Positions 1-7,449 are shown, counted from the first letter of the stretch. The stretch: 11,457 nucleotides of DNA from CAMCXT01 sp046302715 (GCA_046302715.1 JBKCHQ010000193.1:1-11457); one strand, 5' to 3'. Translations and numbers: made by a program. The notes: generated by a model not told the origin, from the sequence alone.

Positions 1-18
1 TAAAATAAAAATTAAAAA

Positions 19-588
19 ATGAAAATACCTTTAAGTAAAAAAGTTATTATTATTTCATATGCTTTCATAATAAGCTGCTCATCAACAACATCAAATAAGG
101 AAGAGGCTTTAAAAATAAAGGAGTTAGAACTAGAATTAAAAGAGAAAGAGTTAATGCTTAATCAGAGAGAGCTTGAACTCAATATTAGAAATGAACAAAC
201 AAAAAACAAATATTACATCCAAAATAATAAGCCTAATTCAGACCCACTTAACTTTACAAAATATGATGCAAATAGTGGGACTTTCAAACCACTAAAATCG
301 ACCAGAATTGGCTTTCTAATGAATTACCACACCGAGGAAAATTTTCGTGGTTTCTGCGATATAAAGTTTAATGACGGATTTTATCTATTTATATTGCCCG
401 TATGCGAAGGCAATTATGCATGGTGTCTACGTGATAAAGATAACAACGAGTTTGCGCACATGAAGCTAAATTTCACTTCAGACGGTAAGTTTGCACGGAT
501 AGAAACAAAAGATGCTGAATTTGCAGAATTATATCGAGATTACATCAATATTTTAAACAGAACAATACTCGTTAGAACAAAAACTTAA
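19..588 (+). CDS. Putative lipoprotein with N-terminal coiled coil, function unknown
   Basis: I do not recognise this 189-residue protein. Its N-terminus is a short lipoprotein signal: lysines at 2, 7 and 8, a hydrophobic stretch at about 9-18, and a lipobox-like IISC with the lipidated Cys at 20. Residues about 27-63 are rich in Glu, Lys and Leu with heptad-like spacing (ELELELKEKEL and a similar block after it), which suggests a coiled coil. The remainder (about 75-189) looks like a small globular domain with three cysteines (113, 129, 136) and aromatic-rich strands. It is inferred to be anchored in the envelope. The start is the only sensible ATG and gives the signal peptide, but just 18 bases lie upstream, so no promoter can be judged. 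The DNA is far more AT-rich than mutL. The stop overlaps the stop of the convergent CotH-like gene by 4 bp. It is a real gene with high likelihood; the function is open. Confidence 0.75.
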   Translation: MKIPLSKKVIIISYAFIISCSSTTSNKEEALKIKELELELKEKELMLNQRELELNIRNEQTKNKYYIQNNKPNSDPLNFTKYDANSGTFKPLKSTRIGFLMNYHTEENFRGFCDIKFNDGFYLFILPVCEGNYAWCLRDKDNNEFAHMKLNFTSDGKFARIETKDAEFAELYRDYINILNRTILVRTKT

Positions 589-3500
589 TTTTTCACCTTA
601 AGCTTCTGCCCTATTTTTAATTTATGATCGGGCTTAATATTATTTAAAGCGCACAATTTTTTCACGCTTGTTTTATATTTATGAGCTATATGCGATAACG
701 TATCGCCCTTGGCCACCGTATGATATTTACTTTTTGAGGTTGGATTATCCTTGGGTTGAGATACATTTTTGTCGGGATAATTTTCCATTAAATCGGAAGG
801 TTTTCGGTCTTTTACCTCCGACTTCTCCTTTATTTTTTTTGAACGTTTATTGGCTAAAACATCCTCTACCGGATATAAGGAATCGAGTTTAGCCTGATCC
901 ATACACGGACAATACGTCTGCCGTTGTTCGGGTGTAAATGAATATTTAGAATTGAGTTTATAGCCCATCAACGCTTTTTTCACATGATCGTAGCCAATAT
1001 AGTTTTGATCGGTATTCATGGCCCAATACTGAACAGCTTGTTGGTTTGAAAATCCGCAATATTGCATAAGTATTATAGCCGCTATCCAGCCGCTTTGATG
1101 CCAACCGTTCCAGCAATGCAGATATATTAGCGAATCACTCTTGTTGCGTGCACGTGAATCTACCAAATCGAGTATATAGTTGATATTTATAGAATCTAAA
1201 CGTGGCTTACACTCATATTTTAAGCCGTTCGTGGCAATAGAATCAAGTGTTTCGGGACTGTAATATTTCTCGAAATTTTTATTATATAAATAAATAACCC
1301 GATTAAATCCAGATTTATTTAAATCGGATAAGGCCTGTTGAGTAAGAGGATTTTGAACAGATGCCGGATTATTATTGCCCCCTCTGTATATTAGGTTTTT
1401 CAGAATCACGCGCATGTTTCGCAAATCACGCAAAGAATCGTATCCCTTACCTTTATTATTGATCAGTTTTTTGTGCAACGAATCTAATCCAAAGCGATCT
1501 GCAGTTTGTCCAATTGATTGGCTATTAAACATCAAAAACATAATTAAAACAAACAAGCCCGCTTTATTGACCAAAGCTAACTTTCTATTTTTTAATTTTA
1601 AAAGCAGCAAAAGAGCAGCAATAAAAATTATAAAAACAATCAGCCAAAACATACTAAAATTATCAGATACATTCATATTATCAGTTTTTACTTTATAAAT
1701 TGGGACTTTATTTTTAACCCATGAATTTGCGTTCACATCACGATATAATGTTACGGATTTATTTTTAGATAAAATAGTATCAGAAATTGCTACGAAAGCT
1801 GAATCAATAATTAATTTACTTGCATCCGTAAGCACCAGTTGTAAGTTATTAAAATCAATTGCCGCCCAAAGATAAATATCCGTTACATTTTTACCATTTA
1901 ATAGGCTCGAAAATTTATTGGGTTTATTTGAGAAATATAAAAATTCTCCCGATGGCAAGGCGCTTATCCGTATTCGAACCGAATCTCTTATGCCCTGCTG
2001 CCATAGCAAAATATCCAAATTTTTTAGCGTATCACTACCGGCATTAAACAAAGAAAACCCAAGCCACGTTTCTTTTTTAGAGGCGTCTACAGTAATTTGA
2101 GCAATAAAAACATTTGCTACCTGTTTTGAATAAGCTCTATGTTTATAAACTGCTACAACTTTTTCTGTGGTACCTGGATATATCTTGATTTCGGGGTAGC
2201 GCGATTTATTATTGGCCCAATGATCAAAGGCATAGAGATGGTTAGTATTTGAAGCACAAAGCGTAACGGGCACTTCTGGAAAAAATTGAGCTTTGAAAAA
2301 TTCGTAATTCTCAGCGCTGTATTTTAAATGGATGCCTTTTAGTCCTTTCACCGAGGTGTTTGCCTCCAGCAAAACGGCATTGCGCTTCAATCCGAACGCA
2401 CTCATAATGTGCTCGTAGGCATTTTTATCGCGTAAGCTAAAGAATTGCTTTAATGTTTCTACATTTTTAAGCCATGATTTAGCGTTTTCGCCGTGTATGT
2501 TATTGCGGCGTTTAACGTGCCTCGGAATTTCACTTTCAATATTCCCAGCAAAATATGAAATCCTATTATGTATAGTATCGAGCTTTAAATGTGTAGATAA
2601 CATCAAGCAATATTGATTTATAAAAAACTCTTTTAGCGGCTTGTATTTAACAATATTGCGCAACAGATGCGTGGCCCAGGTAGGATTGTACCATTCGGTT
2701 TGACTTGCACTGAGGCGTTGTTCAAGATAATTCATACCCACCGAATGGACGCTGCAGCCTAAATCAGAATCGAAAAATATCCAGCGCCAACGATCATCTA
2801 AATTCTTCGCCTTCCAAAAGCGTATATTTCCCCTTGAATCAATATTTTGGATGTGAGTTTGCAGAATGATCCAATTCAAATACTGCTCTACATCCATTTT
2901 TGAGTTTAGGGAATCGAAGGCTGTTTTCTCAGGGAAATTTTGTCCTACATAATTAAAAAAATTCGAATACGACTTATCATACGTTCCATGTAATTCAAGC
3001 AGAATGGTAGAGTCTTTATTGGCATTGTAATTATATTTTAAATAGTCTTTGTTAAGTTTTTCGCGCAGATTATAAATCCCAAAATATTGATTATTTACCA
3101 ATAGCACGCATTGCCGATAATCCTGAAAACCAATGCCCATATCCCTTGCCAACGATGCCATGGCAACGTCTTTTAATCGGGTAAAATTCTGATCTGATCC
3201 ACTGGTGCGTAATACCAAATTCTTAAACGCAGCATGCGTTCGGTTTTCGAAAGGCTGAATGGCCAGCCTTTTAGGGCCTAACTTTTCGTCGGTGTATAAA
3301 TGCAATGATTTTTCCTTCAGTCCCAAGGTAAAGCCCCCGAATGGTTTAATTTTACAAGAAGCTCCATATGACTCGTCGGCATCGAAATATTCAAAAAAAA
3401 TCGGCAGCGATCTTTTTTGCCAAACATTGCCAACAAAGTGATTGCTGTCGGCCATGTGTCCGTTTAAAATTCCATCACTACCTAAAAATTTATCATAATC

Positions 3501-3848
3501 CAACTGAATGGATACAATCGGTAATTTAATTTCAGCATCTATTACATAGGTGCCGGTAAACAAGGAATCATTACCCGAAATTTTAATCTTTAAGGTAGTT
3601 GTTTCTTTAATAGGAATTGGAGCCGCCCCCTGTTTGATGGTATATTTTTGACCATTCGAAAACTGAACATTACACGACACATTGGACACCGATTGAATTG
3701 ACCAGTTTAGACTATTTTTATAAATCCCTGGAGCATGCGATAAGATAAGACCATGTCTAATTAAATGGGTTAAGGGTGCCAGTGGCTGGGCAACAGAAAA
3801 CAGAGATAATAAGCAGAAAGTAAATAGAAAAAGCCTGAATTTAGCCAT
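585..3848 (-). CDS. Secreted multidomain protein: CotH kinase-like, lamin-tail-like, membrane segments, phosphatase-like, LysM
   Basis: Residues are counted from the ATG at 3848, giving 1087 aa. The open frame continues upstream to an ATG at 3902, but only the inner ATG places a standard signal peptide (1-20, cleavage SVA|Q) at the N-terminus. Residues about 112-490 resemble CotH atypical kinases: GSDQNFTRLKD (217-227), the strand ending in YNLREK (to 264), and WRWIFFDSDLG with Asp360 and Asp362 as likely metal ligands. Residues about 495-572 resemble a divergent InlB-type bacterial repeat, and about 577-717 a lamin-tail domain, which often accompanies CotH. A membrane segment follows at 733-750, then a second signal-peptide-like segment (753-780, SIG|Q). 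Residues about 805-965 resemble a tyrosine/dual-specificity phosphatase, with YRGG near the start and HCWNGWHQSG at 911-920, where the usual Arg is Gln918. A Lys/Ser-rich linker leads to a LysM (1042-1086), expected to bind peptidoglycan. CotH proteins phosphorylate secreted proteins in spore formers; the substrate here is unknown. The whole is extracytoplasmic apart from a short loop near 751-762. Confidence 0.85.
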   Translation of the reverse strand: MAKFRLFLFTFCLLSLFSVAQPLAPLTHLIRHGLILSHAPGIYKNSLNWSIQSVSNVSCNVQFSNGQKYTIKQGAAPIPIKETTTLKIKISGNDSLFTGTYVIDAEIKLPIVSIQLDYDKFLGSDGILNGHMADSNHFVGNVWQKRSLPIFFEYFDADESYGASCKIKPFGGFTLGLKEKSLHLYTDEKLGPKRLAIQPFENRTHAAFKNLVLRTSGSDQNFTRLKDVAMASLARDMGIGFQDYRQCVLLVNNQYFGIYNLREKLNKDYLKYNYNANKDSTILLELHGTYDKSYSNFFNYVGQNFPEKTAFDSLNSKMDVEQYLNWIILQTHIQNIDSRGNIRFWKAKNLDDRWRWIFFDSDLGCSVHSVGMNYLEQRLSASQTEWYNPTWATHLLRNIVKYKPLKEFFINQYCLMLSTHLKLDTIHNRISYFAGNIESEIPRHVKRRNNIHGENAKSWLKNVETLKQFFSLRDKNAYEHIMSAFGLKRNAVLLEANTSVKGLKGIHLKYSAENYEFFKAQFFPEVPVTLCASNTNHLYAFDHWANNKSRYPEIKIYPGTTEKVVAVYKHRAYSKQVANVFIAQITVDASKKETWLGFSLFNAGSDTLKNLDILLWQQGIRDSVRIRISALPSGEFLYFSNKPNKFSSLLNGKNVTDIYLWAAIDFNNLQLVLTDASKLIIDSAFVAISDTILSKNKSVTLYRDVNANSWVKNKVPIYKVKTDNMNVSDNFSMFWLIVFIIFIAALLLLLKLKNRKLALVNKAGLFVLIMFLMFNSQSIGQTADRFGLDSLHKKLINNKGKGYDSLRDLRNMRVILKNLIYRGGNNNPASVQNPLTQQALSDLNKSGFNRVIYLYNKNFEKYYSPETLDSIATNGLKYECKPRLDSININYILDLVDSRARNKSDSLIYLHCWNGWHQSGWIAAIILMQYCGFSNQQAVQYWAMNTDQNYIGYDHVKKALMGYKLNSKYSFTPEQRQTYCPCMDQAKLDSLYPVEDVLANKRSKKIKEKSEVKDRKPSDLMENYPDKNVSQPKDNPTSKSKYHTVAKGDTLSHIAHKYKTSVKKLCALNNIKPDHKLKIGQKLKVKN
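1506..1592 (-). other. Internal signal-peptide-like segment inside the CotH/phosphatase-like fusion
   Basis: Residues 753-781 (counted from the ATG at 3848) have the three-part layout of a signal peptide: a basic stretch (KNRKLALVNK), a hydrophobic core (AGLFVLIMFLMF) and a polar end NSQSIG followed by Gln. Cleavage at SIG|Q would leave an N-terminal glutamine, as at this protein's true signal peptide (SVA|Q). The membrane helix just before it (733-750) would bring the chain back to the cytoplasm, so this segment is correctly oriented to act as a signal or as the second helix of a hairpin. Whether it is cut is inference. Confidence 0.5.
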
Positions 3849-4004
3849 TAATTTATTGTATATAATGCATTTTAGTGTACAAAATAAAGCACCAAAAGGC
3901 ATCTATTTATAGAGTTGCTGTGTTATTATGCACCGATGGTATGTGCATAACTTCATTGATATTAAACTTTGCTTAAAATATTTAGAGTCAATTACCCTTT
4001 AATA

Positions 4005-4301
4005 CTATATTTCTGAGCTTTTCAGAAATTTTTTATCGAACCAAAAAGTACCGAATGGCACCAGCGAGACAATAAATGCCAACACAACTCTTACAAAACT
4101 CCATTTTTCTGAAACCCACACCCAAAGTAATGCGGCCCCATAAGACACAAATAAAACACCATGCAACCATCCGACGTATTTTACAGGCCAAAGAATGCCA
4201 GCCCCATATTTTAGCGGCATGGCTATACCTAATAAAATTAAATACGACCAGCCTTCGGTGAGTGCAATGACCTTAAAATATTTTACAGACGTGTTCATCA
4301 T
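4005..4301 (-). CDS. DUF3817 family small integral membrane protein
   Basis: This 98-residue protein matches the DUF3817 pattern: an N-terminal FKVIALTEGWSYLILL block, then MPLKYGAGI, then VGWLHGVLFVSYGAALLW. The EG and HG signatures in the first two helices are typical. Three hydrophobic segments are visible at about 12-30, 43-62 and 68-87, with a basic C-terminus (FDKKFLKSSEI), so it sits in the inner membrane. The biochemical role of the family is unknown. The start could be either of two adjacent ATG codons (4301 or 4298). It begins only 4 bp after the rnd stop on the same strand, so it is probably translated from the rnd transcript. No clear intrinsic terminator in the correct orientation follows it. 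Confidence 0.85.
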   Translation of the reverse strand: MMNTSVKYFKVIALTEGWSYLILLGIAMPLKYGAGILWPVKYVGWLHGVLFVSYGAALLWVWVSEKWSFVRVVLAFIVSLVPFGTFWFDKKFLKSSEI

Positions 4302-4305
4302 AAAT

Positions 4306-5457
4306 TTATGGGGTATTTAACCAGGATAAATCAATTTTCAACTCATGTGCCGTTTGCATTAATAGTGCTTCACGATAGGGAAAACCTAAATTTAATTTGC
4401 CCGAGGCCATTTCGAGCATCATGCGCTCATTGAGCATGTAAGTAGCGGCAAATTTACCATACCTTCTGCCCCACTCGTCGACAATGGGTCGTAAATACTT
4501 TTCTACACGCTCCTCTTTTTGAGTGCGCTCTTCCCAACGCTTTCGCTTTTCGACAGGCGATAAGGCATAGTTTTCGGGATATTTACTTAACTGCTTTTGT
4601 GCTGCCTCTTTTTGCGCCCGATCGAAAGCTTCTTTAAATGCATGCTTTGCAGCAGTATTGCGCAAAGATGGATGCAAACCTTTAAATCCATCCCATTCTT
4701 CAAAAAGCTCGGGTTTAAATACCAAATCCACCAAAATTTCTTTGGCTACAAGCATATATCCGGGCTTATTTAAACCACGGGCCCGTTGGTCGCGCTCTAC
4801 CAACAAAGCATTATACAGATATAATTGGAAGGGCGGAAACTTTTTTTCATCGCTTTTAGGAACCAGCCATCCCTCAGGTTTTGCTTCTACCTTAAATGCA
4901 TCAAGGGCACGATTTTCATTTTCGATAAAAGAACCTACTTCAGATTTGCGAGCCTCCTCCATCATTACCTCATGCAATTGAGGAAGAAACAGCACATCAT
5001 TTGCCGCATATTCAAGCTGCTGCTCACTTAGCGGCCTTTTAATCCAATCTGTTTTTTGCTGCGATTTATCCAAATCCTTACCCAAATAATGCTGCAATAA
5101 TTTATTGAGCGAGAACAGCTCCTGATTTAACAGCCTTGCGCTTCGTTCGGTATCAAAAATATTACGAGGTCTGCAGCCCTTTATCTGCAGCAGAGTTAAA
5201 TCTTCGCCCGGTGCATGCATGATTTTTTGAGGAACTTCACGCTCTAGAAAACGATATAGGACGTCCAAATTTTGCAACTTAAACGGATCAATAATCCAGG
5301 CCACTTTGCCACAACTAATCTGTATGAGACACAATGTAAATCCGTAAGCATAACGATCGCGATCAAATTCCAGATCAATGCCAATAACAGCATGTTGAGC
5401 GCAGGAGCGAATGCATGCCTCCAACTGTTCTGCCTTGCTCACATATTCAATTTGCAT
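4306..5457 (-). CDS. rnd: Ribonuclease D (DEDDy 3'-5' exoribonuclease with HRDC domain)
   Basis: This 383-residue protein has the usual RNase D length and order: an N-terminal DEDDy exonuclease (about 1-175) and a downstream HRDC-type helical region (about 205-285), with a further helical C-terminus. The catalytic set is complete: Asp28 and Glu30 in GIDLEFDRDRY (Exo I), Asp86 in HAPGEDLTLL (Exo II), and Tyr150 with Asp154 in YAANDV (Exo III). These acidic residues bind the two metal ions that trim RNA 3' ends; in characterised bacteria RNase D takes part in tRNA and stable-RNA maturation. The protein is cytoplasmic with no signal peptide. It is the first gene of a leftward pair with the DUF3817 gene 4 bp downstream. 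A perfect TAnnTTTG box lies 26 bp upstream of its ATG. Nothing in the sequence suggests damage. Confidence 0.93.
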   Translation of the reverse strand: MQIEYVSKAEQLEACIRSCAQHAVIGIDLEFDRDRYAYGFTLCLIQISCGKVAWIIDPFKLQNLDVLYRFLEREVPQKIMHAPGEDLTLLQIKGCRPRNIFDTERSARLLNQELFSLNKLLQHYLGKDLDKSQQKTDWIKRPLSEQQLEYAANDVLFLPQLHEVMMEEARKSEVGSFIENENRALDAFKVEAKPEGWLVPKSDEKKFPPFQLYLYNALLVERDQRARGLNKPGYMLVAKEILVDLVFKPELFEEWDGFKGLHPSLRNTAAKHAFKEAFDRAQKEAAQKQLSKYPENYALSPVEKRKRWEERTQKEERVEKYLRPIVDEWGRRYGKFAATYMLNERMMLEMASGKLNLGFPYREALLMQTAHELKIDLSWLNTP

Positions 5458-5483
5458 CCTGTTTTATGCTCCTTTGATGTGCG

Positions 5484-5491
5484 CAAATATA
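5484..5491 (-). promoter_or_regulatory. Candidate Bacteroidetes -7 promoter element for rnd
   Basis: Read on the minus strand this is TATATTTG, a perfect TAnnTTTG. It ends 26 bp before the rnd ATG, leaving room for a leader of about 20 nt. A TTG (plus-strand CAA at 5514-5516) lies 22 bp further upstream, within the 17-23 bp spacing described for Flavobacterium promoters; another TTG pair at 5505-5510 is closer than expected. Confidence 0.5.
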
Positions 5492-5579
5492 TTCCATTAG
5501 ATGGCAACAATTTCAATTAACTGTCTTTTAGATGGATGCACGCGATGCGGATATTTATCAACAAAACGATGAATAGGGG

Positions 5580-5611
5580 GTTCGGAATGCGAACTATCCG
5601 ATAGGAGCTCC
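5580..5611. repeat. Three chained small palindromes upstream of mutL
   Basis: Three short inverted repeats share end bases: GTTCG-GAATG-CGAAC (5580-5594), CTATC-C-GATAG (5594-5604) and GGAGCTCC (5604-5611). They end 2 bp before the candidate mutL -7 box. They could be an operator or chance; no known regulator site is recognised. Confidence 0.3.
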
Positions 5612-5612
5612 G

Positions 5613-5620
5613 TATTTTTG
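5613..5620 (+). promoter_or_regulatory. Candidate Bacteroidetes -7 promoter element for mutL
   Basis: TATTTTTG is a perfect TAnnTTTG located 11 bp before the mutL ATG at 5632. Transcription from it would give a very short leader. No convincing TTG -33 element was found at the expected distance upstream, so the call rests on the -7 box and its position. Confidence 0.45.
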
Positions 5621-5631
5621 GGATTCGAAAT

Positions 5632-7401
5632 ATGTCGGGAATTATTCAACTTTTATCGGATCATGTAGCCAACCAAATAGCGGCAGGCGAAGTAGTGCAG
5701 CGGCCCGCATCGGCTGTAAAAGAGCTGCTCGAAAACGCTGTTGACTCAGGTGCGCGCAGCATTCAGCTCCTCATTAAAGATGGAGGCCGCACCCTCATTC
5801 AAGTAATTGATAACGGTTCGGGTATGGATGCCTTTGATGCAAGGCTTTGTTTTTCGCGACATGCTACGTCAAAACTGAAACAGGCCAACGATTTGTGGAA
5901 CATCCGCACGATGGGCTTTAGAGGCGAGGCATTGGCTTCTATTGCAGCCGTTGCGCAGGTTGAAATGCTTACACGCCTCAAGGAACAAGAAACAGGCTCT
6001 CGCATCGTAATCGAGGGTACCGAAATTAAAAATCAGGAAGAAACGGCGTGTCCAACCGGAACCAATATAAGTGTCCGCAACTTGTTTTTCAATGTCCCGG
6101 CACGGCGCAAATTTCTTAAGTCCAACACGGTAGAAACGCGCCATATTTACGAAGAATTTTATCGGGTAGCATTGGCATTTCCCGATCGGGCTTTTTCCTT
6201 GGTCAATCAAGGCGAAGAAGTTCACCGCCTGATGGCGGGATCGTTCAAGCAACGCATTGCCGGTATTTTTGGTAATTCCATCAACGAAAAACTTATTCAG
6301 GTTCGCGAAGAAAATACCCCCGTTAAAATAACCGGTTTTATCGGCAAACCCGAAAATGCCCGAAAAACACGCGGCGAGCAGTATTTCTTCATCAATAACC
6401 GCTTCGTTAAACACGCCTATCTGCATCATGCGGTTCAGTCGGCTTTTCAAGATATTATTGCCAACGGCGAGTTTCCCGTATATTTTATTCGTTTCGAGGT
6501 AGATCCGGCCACCATCGATGTAAACATTCATCCCACCAAAACCGAGATAAAATTCGAAGACGAGCGCACGGCCTATGGCATTTTGCGTTCGGCCATACGC
6601 AAAGCGCTGGGCGCCTACTCTTTATCTCCTAGCCTCGATTTTGAAGCCGAAATGCAATATGTGCCGCTTCCAAATTCGAGCACCGAAATAAAAGCCCCCG
6701 AAATAAAAGTTAATCCCGACTATAACCCTTTTGCCACTGCAGGCAGCACAAAACTTGACAACAGCCGCCTAAGTGCCATACGCTGGGAAGAATTAACCCA
6801 AACCTCGGCGCCTGTTCAAACACAGCTGCTCCCCAGCGAATCTGAAAATGCAGAACGCAGCATGCCTTGGCTCTTGCACGGTACGTTTATTTGTACGCAG
6901 GTTAAGAGCGGTATGATGCTGATTGATCTCGCAGGTGCCCGCGAACGCATACTTTATGAACGCTTCCTAAGTCGTAAACAAAGCGAAGGGGCTTCACAAA
7001 TGCTGCTGTTTCCGGTTATTCTGGAACTTAGCCCACACGATTTTCAGGTGTACACCGAATTGGCGCCTGAGCTTCAGCTGTTGGGGTTCGACTGCGAAGA
7101 ATTCGGCAACAATACCCTTAAAATTAATGCAGTTCCTGCCGAAGCACTCAATGCAAATGCCTCAAAAACTATCGAAGAACTTTTGGAGGCCTATAAAAAT
7201 GAACAGCATACATCGGGGGCCGAAACATTGGCTCGCACCTTGGCCCGAATAGGTGCCCGAAGTGCCGAAAAACCAGGTCCTACTCAAATGCTGGTGCTCA
7301 TAGATAAATTATTTTCATGCGAAAATCCGGGCTTTACACCATTCGGAAAACCCATCACAACGGTTATGCCCATCGATGAAATTGCAGGGCGGTTTAAATA
7401 A
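5632..7401 (+). CDS. mutL: DNA mismatch repair protein MutL
   Basis: This 589-residue protein has a full MutL N-terminal GHKL ATPase: ELLENAVDSG with Glu31 and Asn35, DNGSG (60-64), HATSK (77-81), GFRGEAL (95-101), GTNISVRNLFFNVPAR (143-158) and NIHPTK (298-303). A low-complexity linker (about 335-405) leads to a C-terminal dimerisation domain (about 410-589). MutL couples mismatch recognition by MutS to strand excision. The C-terminal motifs that form the endonuclease site in many MutL proteins are altered. DQHA(x)2E(x)4E reads DLAGARERILYE at 432-443, so Gln and His are missing although both Glu remain. The CPHGRP-like motif reads TPFGKP (569-574). The protein therefore probably lacks nicking activity. 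The ATG follows a candidate -7 box and gives the normal MutL N-terminus (IIQLLSDHVANQIAAGEVV). It is transcribed divergently from rnd and lies 48 bp upstream of the rhomboid gene. Confidence 0.97.
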   Translation: MSGIIQLLSDHVANQIAAGEVVQRPASAVKELLENAVDSGARSIQLLIKDGGRTLIQVIDNGSGMDAFDARLCFSRHATSKLKQANDLWNIRTMGFRGEALASIAAVAQVEMLTRLKEQETGSRIVIEGTEIKNQEETACPTGTNISVRNLFFNVPARRKFLKSNTVETRHIYEEFYRVALAFPDRAFSLVNQGEEVHRLMAGSFKQRIAGIFGNSINEKLIQVREENTPVKITGFIGKPENARKTRGEQYFFINNRFVKHAYLHHAVQSAFQDIIANGEFPVYFIRFEVDPATIDVNIHPTKTEIKFEDERTAYGILRSAIRKALGAYSLSPSLDFEAEMQYVPLPNSSTEIKAPEIKVNPDYNPFATAGSTKLDNSRLSAIRWEELTQTSAPVQTQLLPSESENAERSMPWLLHGTFICTQVKSGMMLIDLAGARERILYERFLSRKQSEGASQMLLFPVILELSPHDFQVYTELAPELQLLGFDCEEFGNNTLKINAVPAEALNANASKTIEELLEAYKNEQHTSGAETLARTLARIGARSAEKPGPTQMLVLIDKLFSCENPGFTPFGKPITTVMPIDEIAGRFK

Positions 7402-7435
7402 CAATTCCTGCACCACAAACTATTACGGCGTTTTG

Positions 7436-7443
7436 TACCTTTG
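7436..7443 (+). promoter_or_regulatory. Candidate Bacteroidetes -7 promoter element for the rhomboid operon
   Basis: TACCTTTG is a perfect TAnnTTTG ending 6 bp before the ATG at 7450. Transcription from it would start at or just before that ATG, implying a leaderless or nearly leaderless message. No clear TTG lies at the expected -33 distance, and the 48-bp gap would also allow read-through from mutL. Confidence 0.35.
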
Positions 7444-7449
7444 AAGGCT

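Noticed and set aside
579..593. AAAAACTTAATTTTT as a bidirectional terminator between convergent genes
   Set aside because: The stem would be only five A-T pairs, too weak to support a terminator call.
1572..1579. Minus-strand TAGCTTTG, a perfect TAnnTTTG box at the fusion junction of the CotH/phosphatase-like gene
   Set aside because: It could hint at an old promoter for the second half, but no good start codon follows it at a usable distance and such boxes are expected by chance in AT-rich DNA.
1506..1592. Possibility that the long CotH-like frame is two genes merged by a lost stop through sequencing error
   Set aside because: The frame is continuous through the junction with sensible membrane topology and no homopolymer run that would clearly explain an indel; kept as an alternative but not adopted.
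3849..3902. Upstream ATG at 3902 extending the CotH-like protein by 18 residues
   Set aside because: The extension would bury the signal peptide behind a Cys-containing, non-typical N-terminus; the ATG at 3848 gives a standard signal peptide.
4009..4034. Hairpin ATTTCTGA-GCTTT-TCAGAAAT followed by T residues, terminator-like on the plus strand
   Set aside because: The T tract is on the plus strand but all genes leading into it are on the minus strand, and it overlaps the last codons of the DUF3817 gene. It is most likely incidental.
5869..6531. A 220-codon open frame on the minus strand inside mutL
   Set aside because: It lies entirely antisense to well-conserved MutL ATPase motifs, has no recognisable domain and no start context; it is a coding shadow.
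7441..7449. TTG start at 7441 for the first rhomboid
   Set aside because: An ATG follows nine bases later, the extra residues are not conserved-looking, and the TTG overlaps a candidate promoter box.
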